Below, one piece after another: positions 1 through 10,154 of a stretch of 64,000 nucleotides of DNA; positions within the stretch are counted from its first letter, which is position 1, and each line of letters opens with the position of its first letter. Position numbers and translations under genes: made by a program. The DNA comes from Moritella marina ATCC 15381. GTDB taxonomy: Bacteria; Pseudomonadota; Gammaproteobacteria; Enterobacterales; Moritellaceae. The stretch is taken from NCBI RefSeq assembly GCF_008931805.1, contig NZ_CP044399.1:186001-250000 (forward strand), in the 5' to 3' direction. Under the pieces are notes generated by a model, which was not told the DNA's origin, ran no database searches, and was given only the letters and a program-made list of their open reading frames with translations.

Positions 1-984
1 CAGTCGTTAGCTAAATTACAGGGTATTGAATCGTCTGCCACGAGTCGTGTTGATGGTAATAGTCAGGGCGAAGTCAACGTTAATTTAAATAACGGCGATG
101 CTGGTCAATACCGTGGCGCTCAAGGTGTTGACCCTGAATATATTAAAGAATTAGAGCGCTTGTACGGCTTTGATAAACCTTTGCATGAACGTTACTGGAA
201 AATGCTAAAGAGCTATGTGTTATTTGATTTTGGCGATAGCTTTTTCCGTGATAGCTCGGTGATTGATTTGGTGTTGGATAAGTTACCTGTGTCTATTTCC
301 TTGGGGTTGTGGACGACGATCTTGGTGTATCTTATTTCGATACCGCTGGGGATTAAAAAAGCCATTTCCCATGGTTCTGCGTTTGATGTTTGGAGTTCCA
401 CTGCGGTGGTGATTGGTTTCGCTATTCCTAATTTTTTATTCGCGCTATTACTTATCGTGCTGTTTGCCGGTGGCAGTTATTTTGATTGGTTCCCATTACG
501 TGGGTTAACGTCGGCTAACTTCGATGAATTATCAACTTTCGAGCAAATTAAAGATTATTTCTGGCATTTGGCTTTACCTGTTTTAGCCTCTGTGATCAGC
601 AGTTTTGCCACGTTAACCTTACTGACTAAAAATACCTTTTTAGACGAAATTAATAAGCAATATGTGACAACTGCTAGGGCCAAAGGCTTGAGCGAAAATC
701 AAGTGTTATACGGGCATGTTTTTCGTAATGCGATGTTGTTGGTTATTGCTGGACTTCCGGCCGCACTGATCAGTATTTTCTTTACTGGTTCCTTGATGAT
801 TGAAATTATTTTCTCGCTCGATGGCTTGGGCTTGTTAGGCTTTGAATCGGTGATCAACCGTGATTATCCCGTGGTATTTGGTACCCTGTATATCTTCACG
901 TTAATGGGACTGATTATTAAGTTAATCAGTGATGTCACCTATATGCTGATTGACCCACGCATTAATTTTGAGGCGCAATCATAA
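1..984 (+). CDS. yejB: Oligopeptide ABC transporter permease YejB, 5' end outside window
   Basis: Inner-membrane permease of the YejABEF-type peptide importer. The frame is open from base 1 (Q-S-L-A-K...), so the gene continues upstream and the TTG at 160 is not its start. About 327 residues are visible; from memory the E. coli protein is about 364. Conserved blocks such as [28 protein letters not shown] and [21 protein letters not shown] (the last part of the EAA loop that docks on the ATPase) are clear. Several hydrophobic segments follow the periplasmic N-terminal part. The stop TAA shares its last A with the ATG of yejE, so translation is coupled. YejB and YejE are expected to form the channel. 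Identification is firm. Confidence 0.95.
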   Translation, partial: QSLAKLQGIESSATSRVDGNSQGEVNVNLNNGDAGQYRGAQGVDPEYIKELERLYGFDKPLHERYWKMLKSYVLFDFGDSFFRDSSVIDLVLDKLPVSISLGLWTTILVYLISIPLGIKKAISHGSAFDVWSSTAVVIGFAIPNFLFALLLIVLFAGGSYFDWFPLRGLTSANFDELSTFEQIKDYFWHLALPVLASVISSFATLTLLTKNTFLDEINKQYVTTARAKGLSENQVLYGHVFRNAMLLVIAGLPAALISIFFTGSLMIEIIFSLDGLGLLGFESVINRDYPVVFGTLYIFTLMGLIIKLISDVTYMLIDPRINFEAQS

Positions 985-2036
985 TGGGCTGGATCACTAC
1001 TTGGCAGCGGATAAAACAAAATCCGATGAACCTAAATCGATGGCAAACCTTTAAGCATAATAAACGCGGTTATTGGTCGTTATGGCTGTTTAGCGGATTA
1101 TTTTTATTGAGTCTATGCGCTGAAATTATTGCTAATGATAAGCCGTTGTTAGTGCGTTATAACGACAGCTATTACTTACCTATTTTATATGATTATAGCG
1201 AACTGGAGTTCGGCGGTGAGCTAGATATTCTGGCGGATTACCGTGATGAATATATCCAAGAGATTATTCTTGAACAGGGGGATATGTGGTGGCCGCTGAT
1301 CCCGTTTAGTTATGATACTTTTAATTATGATTTAACCGTACCAGCACCTTCAGCACCCGATATAAACAATTTATTAGGCACGGACGATCAAAGTCGTGAT
1401 GTCTTAGCGCGGCTTATTTATGGTTTTCGTATCTCGGTATTGTTTGCCTTAACGCTGACGATATTTAGTTCGATCATTGGCGTTATTGTCGGCGCGACAC
1501 AGGGCTATTTTGGTGGCCGAATTGATTTGTATGGCCAACGTTTTATCGAGATATGGTCTGGCTTACCTATGCTGTTTTTGTTGATTATTTTAGCTAGTTT
1601 AGTACAGCCTAATTTTTGGTGGTTGTTGGGTATCATGCTGCTGTTTAGTTGGATGGCGCTGGTGGATGTCGTGCGGGCTGAGTTTTTACGTGGACGCCAC
1701 CTCGAGTATGTGATTGCGGCAAAAGCACTGGGACAATCCCATCGAGCGATTATGTTTAAGCATATTCTGCCGAATGCCATGGTGGCGACGATGACGTTTA
1801 TGCCGTTTATTTTTACCGGCGCATTGACTACGTTAACCTCGTTGGACTTTCTAGGTTTTGGCCTTGAGGTGGGCTCGCCTTCGTTAGGTGAATTAATTAA
1901 GCAGGGTAAAAATAACCTGCAAGCACCTTGGTTAGGTATTACGGCATTTGTGTCGATGGGCGTGATTTTGGTATTGCTGGTATTTATTGGTGAAGCGGCA
2001 CGCGATGCGTTCGACCCACGTAAGGGAATGTCATGA
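984..2036 (+). CDS. yejE: Oligopeptide ABC transporter permease YejE
   Basis: Second inner-membrane permease of the Yej peptide importer, 350 residues, the usual family length. A cytoplasmic N-terminus is followed by a TM segment near residues 33-50, a long periplasmic loop with the LGTDDQSRDVLARLIYG motif typical of OppC/DppC-type permeases, and a cluster of TM segments. The EAA loop is AAKALGQSHRAIMFKHILPN. The start ATG overlaps the yejB stop, and its own TGA overlaps the yejF ATG (ATGA), so the three genes form a tightly coupled operon. In enterobacteria Yej imports peptides and peptide-nucleotide antibiotics such as microcin C; that role is family knowledge, not shown here. Confidence 0.95.
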   Translation: MGWITTWQRIKQNPMNLNRWQTFKHNKRGYWSLWLFSGLFLLSLCAEIIANDKPLLVRYNDSYYLPILYDYSELEFGGELDILADYRDEYIQEIILEQGDMWWPLIPFSYDTFNYDLTVPAPSAPDINNLLGTDDQSRDVLARLIYGFRISVLFALTLTIFSSIIGVIVGATQGYFGGRIDLYGQRFIEIWSGLPMLFLLIILASLVQPNFWWLLGIMLLFSWMALVDVVRAEFLRGRHLEYVIAAKALGQSHRAIMFKHILPNAMVATMTFMPFIFTGALTTLTSLDFLGFGLEVGSPSLGELIKQGKNNLQAPWLGITAFVSMGVILVLLVFIGEAARDAFDPRKGMS

Positions 2037-3610
2037 CGGTATTAGAAATAAATGATTTATCGATCAATTTTGGTTCGAATGAAGTTGTTAAGCATGTTTC
2101 TTTTTTGATTGAAAAGGGCAAGACATTTGCCCTTGTCGGTGAAAGTGGTTCGGGTAAATCAGTCACTGCTTTGTCTATTTTACAATTACTGCCTTTTCCG
2201 GCTGCGCATTATCCATCGGGCAATATTAAGTTAATGGATAAGGACGTTATTGGCAAAAATCATGCGGTCATGCAATCGCTACGTGGCAACCGTGCCAGTA
2301 TGATATTTCAAGAACCGATGACGTCGTTGAACCCACTACATACTATTGAAAAACAAATATCTGAAATACTCTTTCTACATCAAGGGCTCAATAAAAAGGC
2401 GGCACACGCTCGCTGTCTGGAATTGCTGGCATTGGTGGCCATTCCCGACCCGGTAAACCGCTTAGGCTCTTATCCGCATGAATTATCTGGAGGTCAACGT
2501 CAACGTGTGATGATCGCGATGGCGTTAGCCAACGAGCCTGACTTATTAATTGCTGATGAACCGACCACGGCACTGGATGTGACAGTGCAATTACAAATTT
2601 TGGAATTGCTCAAATCATTACAAGCTAAGCTCGGCATGGCGATATTAATGATCACTCATGATCTTAATATTGTCCGACATTTAGCGGATGATGTGGCGGT
2701 GATGCAGCAAGGTGAAATAGTTGAATCGGGTAGTGTTGAGCGTATTTTTACGAACCCACAACATAGCTATACCAAAACTTTGTTAGACGCAGAGCCACAA
2801 CGTGACATACCCGTATTGCTAAGCTCGGAGCCGTTATTACAGGTTAATGATTTTAAGGTATGGTTCCCGTTAAAGAGAGGCTTACTGCAACGCACCTATG
2901 ACCATGTTAAAGCGGTTGATGGTGTGTCACTGCAATTACATCAAGGGGAAACGTTGGGTATTGTCGGTGAAAGTGGTTCAGGCAAAAGTACCTTGGTACG
3001 CGGGTTACTGCGGTTAATTAATAGCGAAGGTGATATTTGTTATAACGGCACTAATTTGCAGGGGCTCAATTTAACTGCGATGCGGGTATATCGTCAGTCG
3101 CTACAAATTGTGTTTCAAGATCCGTTTGGTAGTTTAAGTCCGCGTATGTCTGTACGGCAGATCATCAGTGAGGGCTTAGAGGTGCAGGGTCAACATAGCG
3201 ATGCTGAAATTGAAACCGCCATTCATCAAGCTTTAGTGGATGTGGCTTTACCGGCGAGTGCTTTAGAGCGCTATCCACATCAGTTTTCAGGTGGCCAGCG
3301 TCAGCGTATTGCTATTGCACGGGCGTTAGTATTAAAACCTAAGATCTTGATTTTAGATGAGCCGACATCCGCATTGGATCGCACCGTACAAAAGCAAATT
3401 TTAGATTTATTGTGCCAATTACAGCAACAGCACCAATTAAGCTATATTTTTATCACCCATGACTTAAGCGTCGTCAGAGCGATGAGCCACCGTGTTTTAG
3501 TGCTTAAAGCAGGTAAAGTAGTGGAAGAGGGGGAAACTGAATCTGTGTTTAATCAGCCTCAGCAAACTTATACGCAAGCCTTGTTATCAGCTGCAATGTG
3601 TTTTAGCTAA
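2033..3610 (+). CDS. yejF: Oligopeptide ABC transporter, fused double ATPase YejF
   Basis: Cytoplasmic ATPase that powers the YejBE channel. It carries two complete nucleotide-binding domains in one chain of 525 residues. Each half has a Walker A (GESGSGKS, near residues 38 and 314), a signature motif (LSGGQRQR and FSGGQRQR) and a Walker B with catalytic Glu (LLIADEPTTALD and ILILDEPTSALD), followed by the His switch (ITHDL). Both sites therefore look active. The first half ends in an oligopeptide/dipeptide transporter C-terminal region. The start overlaps the yejE stop by four bases. No further gene follows closely, so the operon probably ends here, although I see no strong terminator hairpin in the 200 bases downstream. 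Confidence 0.96.
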   Translation: MTVLEINDLSINFGSNEVVKHVSFLIEKGKTFALVGESGSGKSVTALSILQLLPFPAAHYPSGNIKLMDKDVIGKNHAVMQSLRGNRASMIFQEPMTSLNPLHTIEKQISEILFLHQGLNKKAAHARCLELLALVAIPDPVNRLGSYPHELSGGQRQRVMIAMALANEPDLLIADEPTTALDVTVQLQILELLKSLQAKLGMAILMITHDLNIVRHLADDVAVMQQGEIVESGSVERIFTNPQHSYTKTLLDAEPQRDIPVLLSSEPLLQVNDFKVWFPLKRGLLQRTYDHVKAVDGVSLQLHQGETLGIVGESGSGKSTLVRGLLRLINSEGDICYNGTNLQGLNLTAMRVYRQSLQIVFQDPFGSLSPRMSVRQIISEGLEVQGQHSDAEIETAIHQALVDVALPASALERYPHQFSGGQRQRIAIARALVLKPKILILDEPTSALDRTVQKQILDLLCQLQQQHQLSYIFITHDLSVVRAMSHRVLVLKAGKVVEEGETESVFNQPQQTYTQALLSAAMCFS

Positions 3611-3815
3611 TGGCTATTGAATGCGATTGGTGAAAGCTATTTACTGGGAGTTATTTATTAAGTACTACTTATTTAATTACTGATTTAGTACGTGAAGTGA
3701 CTCGTTTAGCACTTGGAGTTAATACTTTAGAGATACTTTTGTAGTGTTGATACTGGAAGCATGTTAGATTCGAATCACAAGATTTATGCGATTTTATTAA
3801 AATAAAGGATTATGG

Positions 3816-5264
3816 ATGTCATCACTTGGAAACCATTTTTATCAGTATTTGTTAAGCGCTCAGAAAAGTGACGATGATAAAATTAAAGGTCGCGGTATTA
3901 TTACCTTTGCACTGGTCGGTATTATTATTGGTGGTTATAGCGCATTAAAATGGAATAACCTCGATATCACAGCATTAGTCAATAGTTCTATGATCATGCT
4001 CATTGGCTTTATTTGTAGCATTGTGTTGATCAAACTTGCTGTGCATCCGATTATTGCCGGTAACGTCATGCAGCTTGGCGGCATGATCCATCTCACTAAT
4101 TTAATGTTTCAAACGGGTGGTGCCAGCTCACATTCGATTATGTGGATTGCAGCAATGACCGTTTTTGCTTATATACTGATGAATGCACGATCTGGTTTTT
4201 TTTGGTCTGTGATCATGGTGATGATTTATGTTGCTATGATCGTCATGGACTATAGCGGTTATGAATTACCGCAATTGGTATTATCTACAAAAGATGCCCA
4301 AGTTGAACATTATTCAGCGCTACTATTGCCTCCTCTCGCTATTTGGTTTTCAAATCATTACAACAATACCTTACGCAGTAAAGCGATAGCCAGTAATCAG
4401 GCGGCGTTATTAGCGGCGGAATCAGCGTCACAAGCGGCGGTGCAAAGTCGTGAAGAATTACAGCTGTTATTTAATCAAGTCGGTGATACGGTCAAACAGT
4501 TGATGAAAACCTCGCACGATCTGACGACGCATTTATCGGTGATGTCACAATATGCTAAAGACATCGATGATGGTGTTGGCGAGCAGGTTTTTGCGACAAA
4601 TCATATTAATGAACTATTACAGAATACCGCGACGTTAGTTAGTCAGTCTAACGATATCATCCAGACGGTCAGTAATGACTCTCAGCGTGCTGAAGAGCAA
4701 GCGGATAATAGTTCTATTGCGATGACGGCAACAATCACGTCAATGTCGGATATTAAAGCCAGTAATGATGCGATCGAAAAAGCTATTATGGTGATCACCG
4801 ATATTGCCAACCAAACGAATTTATTAGCGCTTAATGCGGCTATTGAAGCGGCAAGAGCCGGGGAGATGGGGCGTGGGTTTGCGGTTGTTGCGGATGAAGT
4901 GCGTAACCTTTCCAAGCGCAGTACAGAGTCAGCCAATGAAATTAAGCTACTTATCGAAAAAAGTTCTTCTGATGTAAATAATGGTTATGAAGCTGTTGAG
5001 ACCAACGCCGAAACCTTTGCTGAAATTATAGATGCAGTGACGAATATGAGCGGTCAGATAAGCAGTGTGACGGATAATGTGGTCAATACGGATAAAAACA
5101 TCAGTGGTGTGCTCTCTGCTAGTGAGCAAGTGATCTCAGTGACGAAGAGTAACGAAGTGAATGTGCAATCTATGACGCAAAGTATCAGTGAGTTATTACA
5201 AGTGAGTAATGATTTAGGCGATATGTCGAGCCATTTGATGACGATGGTTAATAAGCATGCTTAG
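3816..5264 (+). CDS. Methyl-accepting chemotaxis protein with six-TM N-terminal domain
   Basis: Chemoreceptor of 482 residues. The N-terminal half (residues about 25-185) contains about six hydrophobic segments and no large periplasmic sensor loop, so the signal is probably sensed in or at the membrane. There is no recognisable HAMP domain. The C-terminal half is a long helical signalling hairpin with the CheA/CheW contact tip around residues 335-366 ([33 protein letters not shown]). The ATG at 3816 has an AAAGGA ribosome site six bases upstream; another ATG four bases earlier is out of frame. It stands alone, with no che genes nearby, and a strong hairpin terminator follows. The ligand cannot be inferred. 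Confidence 0.9.
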   Translation: MSSLGNHFYQYLLSAQKSDDDKIKGRGIITFALVGIIIGGYSALKWNNLDITALVNSSMIMLIGFICSIVLIKLAVHPIIAGNVMQLGGMIHLTNLMFQTGGASSHSIMWIAAMTVFAYILMNARSGFFWSVIMVMIYVAMIVMDYSGYELPQLVLSTKDAQVEHYSALLLPPLAIWFSNHYNNTLRSKAIASNQAALLAAESASQAAVQSREELQLLFNQVGDTVKQLMKTSHDLTTHLSVMSQYAKDIDDGVGEQVFATNHINELLQNTATLVSQSNDIIQTVSNDSQRAEEQADNSSIAMTATITSMSDIKASNDAIEKAIMVITDIANQTNLLALNAAIEAARAGEMGRGFAVVADEVRNLSKRSTESANEIKLLIEKSSSDVNNGYEAVETNAETFAEIIDAVTNMSGQISSVTDNVVNTDKNISGVLSASEQVISVTKSNEVNVQSMTQSISELLQVSNDLGDMSSHLMTMVNKHA

Positions 5265-5737
5265 CCTCATTATTGTAAGCTATTTGTTAAATTATAGCCT
5301 TAAGCGATTGGCGTAAATTGTAACGTACAGCTGTAAAATACGACAGACACAAAAAAGCTCACTTATCATGGTGAGCTTTTTTGTAAATCTGAATGCTGTC
5401 TTTTTTCCAAAGCGCTAACCCGAAGTTAGAGTGAGATAACCAAGCACGCCGGCATTGAAAGTTCAAATACGATGTATACCATCTGTTTGACCAATAAAGT
5501 GGTCGGCTGTTTCGGTTTCTGATTTAAATATAGCGCATTACTTTTAATATGCAACTGTTGATATCTTATTTTTAGTGGTTTATTTTTGATGATTATTAAC
5601 TTAGTGACATAGATCGTTATGATACGTGTAAATAACTGTTAAATTAAACCTGACCTCACAAAGAATTAATGTAGTTGCGAGCGGAGCCTTTGCACTACTT
5701 TAATGACATAGAAATAATTGCTAGATAAGGATATCAA
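5265..5737. other. Intergenic region, 473 bp
   Basis: Holds the terminator at 5351-5382 and the presumed promoter of the secreted protein that starts at 5738. No other gene or convincing RNA was found. Confidence 0.5.
5351..5382. terminator. Rho-independent terminator, bidirectional
   Basis: AAAAAAGCTCAC pairs perfectly with GTGAGCTTTTTT across an 8-base loop. The T-run on one side and A-run on the other would serve both strands. It lies about 90 bases after the chemoreceptor stop codon. Confidence 0.85.
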
Positions 5738-6778
5738 ATGCAGTTACTTAAAATAATCGTGATGATGACGGTGTTGTTACCGATATTGTGGCCGGCAGTC
5801 GCGAAAGCAAATAATTGTGCCATCGTAGTTAAATTAGAATCAGCTTATTTACAGAATAAAACGATTTACCTTGATGAGACTTTATCCCAGCCAGTGGTGG
5901 ATCATCAATTATGCCTTAGCAGTGATATTGCGCATAATACTGGGCCTTATTATTTGGAGTTATTTTCAGAGCAAGGTATCAACCTCGACGCTTTACTTAT
6001 TTTTCCTGAATATATCCAACGTGACGTGGTGCTCATTACCACGGCTGACTTACTGATTAATTTTTGTCGTCAATGTAATGACCTTGAGTATTATGAGCAG
6101 TTTATTAATTCCACTTCTGTACAAGCTGTTGCTACAAAGATGGATGCTATTATTGCCAAACGCCCACAAGCGATTATGCTTGATGTGATCAAGCAGCAAT
6201 TTCAACAGACGTTATTAAATCTTTATAAATTAGACATCGTTCCACAGCAAGTTATCGAGCCTGAAGTGGATAATCAGCCCGTTGACACTGATTTAAAAAA
6301 AGCCGATTTGAACAACGCAGATGCTCAACACGTTGCGGTGAAAGAAGTTGATGGGGATGAACAACATCGGCTTCAGCAACTGCAAAAGCAAGGTTTCTCG
6401 GTACAGCTACCGCATCACTTCCTACCCGTGTATCAAGGCGCAGAGTTAAAGAACTTCATTCCGGAAGGTTTAGACCTTAATCGTGTCGCAAGTTTACCAT
6501 TAGCCAGTTATAGCGTTGATGCAAGTGCGAGAACAGTACTGGATTTCTATCAATCCTTGTACCCAGATTATGCCCGGATCAAGTTTGGCAATTTTGTGGT
6601 GTTGGTCGAAGATAAACAGCCATTTGAGGGATATAGTCCTGAGTATATGGCGATCCCGCATATCGTGATTTCGGCAGACCCGCTTGGTCACGGTAACACG
6701 ATATTACAAATCATTTATCGACCAGACACCACTGGTATTAAGGGAAGTCGTGTAATGACCTTTAAACCCGTGACATGA
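5738..6778 (+). CDS. Secreted protein of unknown function
   Basis: 346 residues with a clear Sec signal peptide (hydrophobic stretch at residues 7-22 and a probable cut after AVAKA at about 24). The mature N-terminal domain contains several cysteines, including a CRQCNDLEYYEQF segment. A polar, low-complexity stretch rich in Asp, Val and Gln lies around residues 185-215. The C-terminal 120 residues look like a compact alpha/beta domain (LASYSVDASARTVLDFYQS, then beta-rich). I do not recognise the family. The ribosome site AAGGA lies 7 bases before the ATG. Its last 64 bases overlap the 3' end of the convergent polysaccharide copolymerase gene. Confidence 0.75.
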   Translation: MQLLKIIVMMTVLLPILWPAVAKANNCAIVVKLESAYLQNKTIYLDETLSQPVVDHQLCLSSDIAHNTGPYYLELFSEQGINLDALLIFPEYIQRDVVLITTADLLINFCRQCNDLEYYEQFINSTSVQAVATKMDAIIAKRPQAIMLDVIKQQFQQTLLNLYKLDIVPQQVIEPEVDNQPVDTDLKKADLNNADAQHVAVKEVDGDEQHRLQQLQKQGFSVQLPHHFLPVYQGAELKNFIPEGLDLNRVASLPLASYSVDASARTVLDFYQSLYPDYARIKFGNFVVLVEDKQPFEGYSPEYMAIPHIVISADPLGHGNTILQIIYRPDTTGIKGSRVMTFKPVT

Positions 6779-8154
6779 GCAATTTGATCCTCATCCCACA
6801 GGGTATCTTGGGTTATTGAGAGCGTTAAACTGACGGCGATGCCTTGTATTATGCCTAATAGTAATCCCAGTAGAATATAGCTGATGATAGGTAAGTTAAT
6901 TGTTTGTTCAGAAATGAAGGGAGGAGTCACTATTTTAATGTTGGTTGTTAATTCATGCTCGCCAAGTGCGTTACTTATTATGATCATTTCATGACGTGTT
7001 GATAGATCTAAATATAAGTTATTTTTAGCGAGGTAATCACGTTTTAATCGCAGTAATTCCAATTCAATCGTGACATATTTATGCTGATTATCTTGGAATC
7101 TTTGGTGCTGTTCTTCCAGTTTTGCTCGCTCTTGTGTTATTTTTTCGATGTGATGCTTGAAACGTTCATAATCTTTAAGTTGTCTCAGTAGTAGAGGTGT
7201 TAGCTGGGTAGCTAATGCCTGCTGTGTTAGTCTTGCTATCCGGCTGAGAAATTGTTCCAGGGATTGCTGAGTTTGAATATGGGTCAGTAATTCGCGTCTT
7301 TGTTGCTTTAAACGTGCTAACTGTTGATTGGTTGATTTTACCTGTGAATGCTGTTCGGTGTAATGCTGCTGTTGTTGGATTTTTAGTGCTTCTAGCTGCA
7401 TGATCTTGTTATCAATGAACTGAGCCGCTGGATTGGTAAGAATGAGTTTTTTGGTGAGTAATGTGAATTTAGCTTGGTATAACGCTAATTCCTGAGTTGT
7501 CTTTTGTAGGCGCGTATTAATATCGGTTAGTGCCAATTCCCTTGCTTGATATAATTCAGGAATGATATCGATATTTTTTTTCGTGTAATTTAACAAAACC
7601 TGTTCGGATTTTTGTAATATTTTATGCTGTTGATTAAGTTGCTCTGCAAGGAAGGCTTTACTGCTTAATGCCAGATCTTGATTCGGTTTAGTCAGGCGTA
7701 AAATAAACTGCTCGGTGACCACGGATAAGATCACACTTAACTGCTGCGGATCAGGCCATTCCATTTCAATTTTAATCAGCTCTGATCCCGTTAGTGACAG
7801 CTTTAAGGCGTTTTTAATTTGATTAATGACTTGTTGTTGTTGCCAAGCTGAATCATTTTCATCAATTAATCCAACTTGTTTCGCGACTTCCAGTAATATT
7901 GGTTTGCGCTTGACCAGAATATTGATCGCTTTAAAGCGAGATTGGATGTTAAAGGGGAGTGATAGCTCAGCTAAAAATGGATTTAATACGGTGCTTTCTT
8001 GTAATAATATATTGGTATGTGAATAGTAATTTTCAGGTATGCTGCGCCCAACAAAGTAGCCTATTATTGGCATAGTGATGATGGGGATCAGTAAGTAAAA
8101 GCGTTTTCGCCAAAATATAGCACAAAGCTGATAAAGCTTAATCCATAGGGCCAT
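6715..8154 (-). CDS. Wzz/GumC-like polysaccharide chain-length (PCP) protein
   Basis: Inner-membrane polysaccharide copolymerase, 479 residues. One TM segment lies near residues 18-36 and a second near 424-450, with a long Gln- and Leu-rich coiled-coil periplasmic region between them (about 165-400). This is the normal PCP architecture that controls O-antigen or exopolysaccharide chain length. No C-terminal tyrosine-kinase (Walker) domain is present, so it is not a PCP-2a/BY-kinase fusion. No glycosyltransferase or export genes are adjacent, which is odd for this family; the partner locus must lie elsewhere. A 15-base near-palindrome (8188-8202) lies upstream. Its 3' end overlaps the convergent gene by 64 bases. 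Confidence 0.8.
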   Translation of the reverse strand: MALWIKLYQLCAIFWRKRFYLLIPIITMPIIGYFVGRSIPENYYSHTNILLQESTVLNPFLAELSLPFNIQSRFKAINILVKRKPILLEVAKQVGLIDENDSAWQQQQVINQIKNALKLSLTGSELIKIEMEWPDPQQLSVILSVVTEQFILRLTKPNQDLALSSKAFLAEQLNQQHKILQKSEQVLLNYTKKNIDIIPELYQARELALTDINTRLQKTTQELALYQAKFTLLTKKLILTNPAAQFIDNKIMQLEALKIQQQQHYTEQHSQVKSTNQQLARLKQQRRELLTHIQTQQSLEQFLSRIARLTQQALATQLTPLLLRQLKDYERFKHHIEKITQERAKLEEQHQRFQDNQHKYVTIELELLRLKRDYLAKNNLYLDLSTRHEMIIISNALGEHELTTNIKIVTPPFISEQTINLPIISYILLGLLLGIIQGIAVSLTLSITQDTLWDEDQIAHVTGLKVITRLPLIPVVSGR

Positions 8155-8265
8155 AAGTCATTGCCATAAAGTGAACGCGTCATAGGAACCTTTATTAAAG
8201 GTAGTTAGCGGTATGCATTATGGCAACATTCATTTAAATAAAAGTACTTATTTAAAAACAGCAGA

Positions 8266-9150
8266 TTAGTTGTTTTTATCTGTGTTTTTTTGCGCCTGTA
8301 AGGCTATTTCGCAGAGGGTTTCTATCCCTTGCACGACTCGGGGTGAAAAACGGTGTGAAACATCGGGGTTAACTCGAAATATATTTCCATGCTTAACGGC
8401 TGGAATACTTTTCCAGATTTGCCATTGGGCTAATTCTGCATCATTTACTGACCCGGCGATGATCACCGCGGGTTGTTTCACTAGTACTTGCTCTACGTTG
8501 ATAACTGGATAGGGTACTGGACTGTCATTAAACACATTGTTAAAGCCACATAATTGAAATTGTTGCTGCAACCAGGGGTCATTCGCTACTGTCATTAACG
8601 GGGTTGGCCAGACTTGATAGAATAAATCTTGTTGTGGATTATGTTTATATTTAGTGCGCAGTGTGGCCAAGGCTGTTCGGTACTGATCACTGACGGGGTC
8701 GGCAATCTTTTCTGTGCCAAGCATTCTGCCAAGTCGCTGTATTTGAATGCCGATATCATCTAACCCACCGGTTTTTGAGGCATAAACTGGTATGCCAAAT
8801 TTTTTCAGTTGCTCGATGTCCGCGGCTGAATTACCTTGCTGCCAGTAAATAATCATGTCTGGTTCTAACGCCAGTATGGTTTCGACATTGATCTGCTGTG
8901 AGCTAGCAACAATTGGCAATGTTTTGGCGGCTTCAGGGTAATCTGAATAAGCACTGACGCCGATAAGTCTATCGCCACCGCCAGCGGCAAATACTAATTC
9001 TGTGGTGTGCGGTGATAGCGAGATGATACGCTGTGGGTACTTTTTTGACTCTGTTAGTGATTGCGCATGTACAGATGGAAATAGTACAGATGGAAATAGC
9101 AATGACAATGCCATTATGAATAGACTAACGGAGCGTACGTGAACAAACAT
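8266..9150 (-). CDS. btuF: Vitamin B12 ABC transporter periplasmic binding protein BtuF
   Basis: Periplasmic cobalamin-binding protein, 294 residues, close to the family length. A signal peptide ends near AQS at residue 31. The body opens with RIISLSPHTTELVFAAGG, the standard BtuF/TroA-like class III start, and contains DYPEAAKTLPIV, VETILALEPDMIIYWQ and VLVKQPAVIIAGS. It follows cbiB and mtnN on the same strand, an arrangement also found in enterobacteria (mtnN-btuF). No btuC or btuD is present here. The signal peptide holds a perfect in-frame duplication (LFPSV twice, about 9069-9099), so its length may vary between strains. I see no B12 riboswitch in the 64-base gap upstream. Confidence 0.9.
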   Translation of the reverse strand: MFVHVRSVSLFIMALSLLFPSVLFPSVHAQSLTESKKYPQRIISLSPHTTELVFAAGGGDRLIGVSAYSDYPEAAKTLPIVASSQQINVETILALEPDMIIYWQQGNSAADIEQLKKFGIPVYASKTGGLDDIGIQIQRLGRMLGTEKIADPVSDQYRTALATLRTKYKHNPQQDLFYQVWPTPLMTVANDPWLQQQFQLCGFNNVFNDSPVPYPVINVEQVLVKQPAVIIAGSVNDAELAQWQIWKSIPAVKHGNIFRVNPDVSHRFSPRVVQGIETLCEIALQAQKNTDKNN

Positions 9151-9164
9151 AAAAACTCATTGTG

Positions 9165-9195
9165 GTGAAAAGTGAAAAAGTGAAAAAGTGAAAAC
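9165..9195. repeat. Short tandem repeat, GTGAAAAA unit
   Basis: About four copies of an 8-base GTGAAAAA unit (first copy short by one A, last copy ending in C) fill the gap between cbiB and btuF. On the minus strand they sit just upstream of the btuF start and could affect its translation. Confidence 0.7.
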
Positions 9196-9214
9196 TGTAG
9201 TAAATCTAGCTGGT

Positions 9215-10153
9215 TTATTTAATCGCAATAAGCACATAAATAGCAGTGATAAAGCATAACCAAATCACCATTGCCAAGGTCAGTTTTTGCTGTGCGCGCT
9301 GGATATCTTCGCGCTGTGCTGGTTGGTTATGGCCAAGTTGGCTAAAGCGTTGCATTACGCCTTGGTATTTACGTGGGCCACCAAGTTGGATCGCGAGGCT
9401 GTAAGCAAAACTCGATAATAACAAGCCGCTGCCAAAGTGATGCCATTTCTTTGCTTGCTGGATTAAATTCGATAATGGACTTGTCGCGCGTTGTAAGCTA
9501 CGTAATGTGCACGCCAGTATAAGATGAGTTGGTAATGCTAATAACTGCAATACGGCCCCCACCGGGCGACCGAAGTGACGATTGTCTGCTAGTTTGCAAT
9601 TCCAGTTATGGGCCATCAATTGAATGACACGATAAATAATGGCTGGCCAGATACCCAAGCAACTATACCAAAAGATAACAGCAAACCATTGGTAGCTATT
9701 ACGTAAACACAGGTTCTCGATACTGGCTTTATGTAAGCCGAGCAAGGAAAGCTGGTCTAAATCACGTAATATACGTGGCTGTATTTGGGTGATGATGGTT
9801 TGTTTTTCGAGTGTGCCTAAATCGACAGTGGGTAAACTAATTTTCTCCCACTGTAATAAACACAGTAATAACAGTAATTCAAAAATGATGCTTTCAATGA
9901 CAATAAACTCAATGACTACGGCGATGGCTAATATAAAGCAGAGCATGATGAACGTGGCAAGGCTACCGGCAATGACTTGTTGCTGGTGGCTACGCTGAGC
10001 GTTATTGACTTTATTTGCGATAGCATGGCATAAGTTATTTATCAGTTGCGTGGGGTGATAGCGCGCTGGGCAGAGCGGTAAACGGGCAATAATGATAGCA
10101 GTCAGTAAGATAAATACTGACTGCATACTGGTCCAATCCATGGCCAAATTCAT
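9215..10153 (-). CDS. CbiB/CobD-like cobalamin biosynthesis membrane protein
   Basis: Integral membrane protein of 312 residues resembling adenosylcobinamide-phosphate synthase (CbiB), which attaches the aminopropanol arm during cobalamin assembly. Seen: hydrophobic segments near residues 10-22, 60-100, 155-180, 200-225 and 290-310; the family-type stretch LRDLDQLSLLGLHKASIENL with its conserved Arg-Asp; and LADNRHFGRPVGAVLQ and LAIQLGGPRKYQGV. The N-terminus seems less conserved than in classical CbiB, which is common for the Vibrio/Shewanella type. Its ATG begins one base after the mtnN stop, so the two are co-translated, with btuF next. The set suggests salvage or finishing of imported corrinoid rather than full synthesis. 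Confidence 0.75.
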   Translation of the reverse strand: MNLAMDWTSMQSVFILLTAIIIARLPLCPARYHPTQLINNLCHAIANKVNNAQRSHQQQVIAGSLATFIMLCFILAIAVVIEFIVIESIIFELLLLLCLLQWEKISLPTVDLGTLEKQTIITQIQPRILRDLDQLSLLGLHKASIENLCLRNSYQWFAVIFWYSCLGIWPAIIYRVIQLMAHNWNCKLADNRHFGRPVGAVLQLLALPTHLILACTLRSLQRATSPLSNLIQQAKKWHHFGSGLLLSSFAYSLAIQLGGPRKYQGVMQRFSQLGHNQPAQREDIQRAQQKLTLAMVIWLCFITAIYVLIAIK

Positions 10154-10154
10154 G

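Noticed and set aside
8188-8202. Operator palindrome before the Wzz-like gene
   Set aside because: Short A/T-rich palindrome, too common by chance in such DNA to be called a site.
9151-9214. Cobalamin riboswitch upstream of btuF
   Set aside because: The gap is only 64 bases and filled by simple repeats; no B12-box like sequence.
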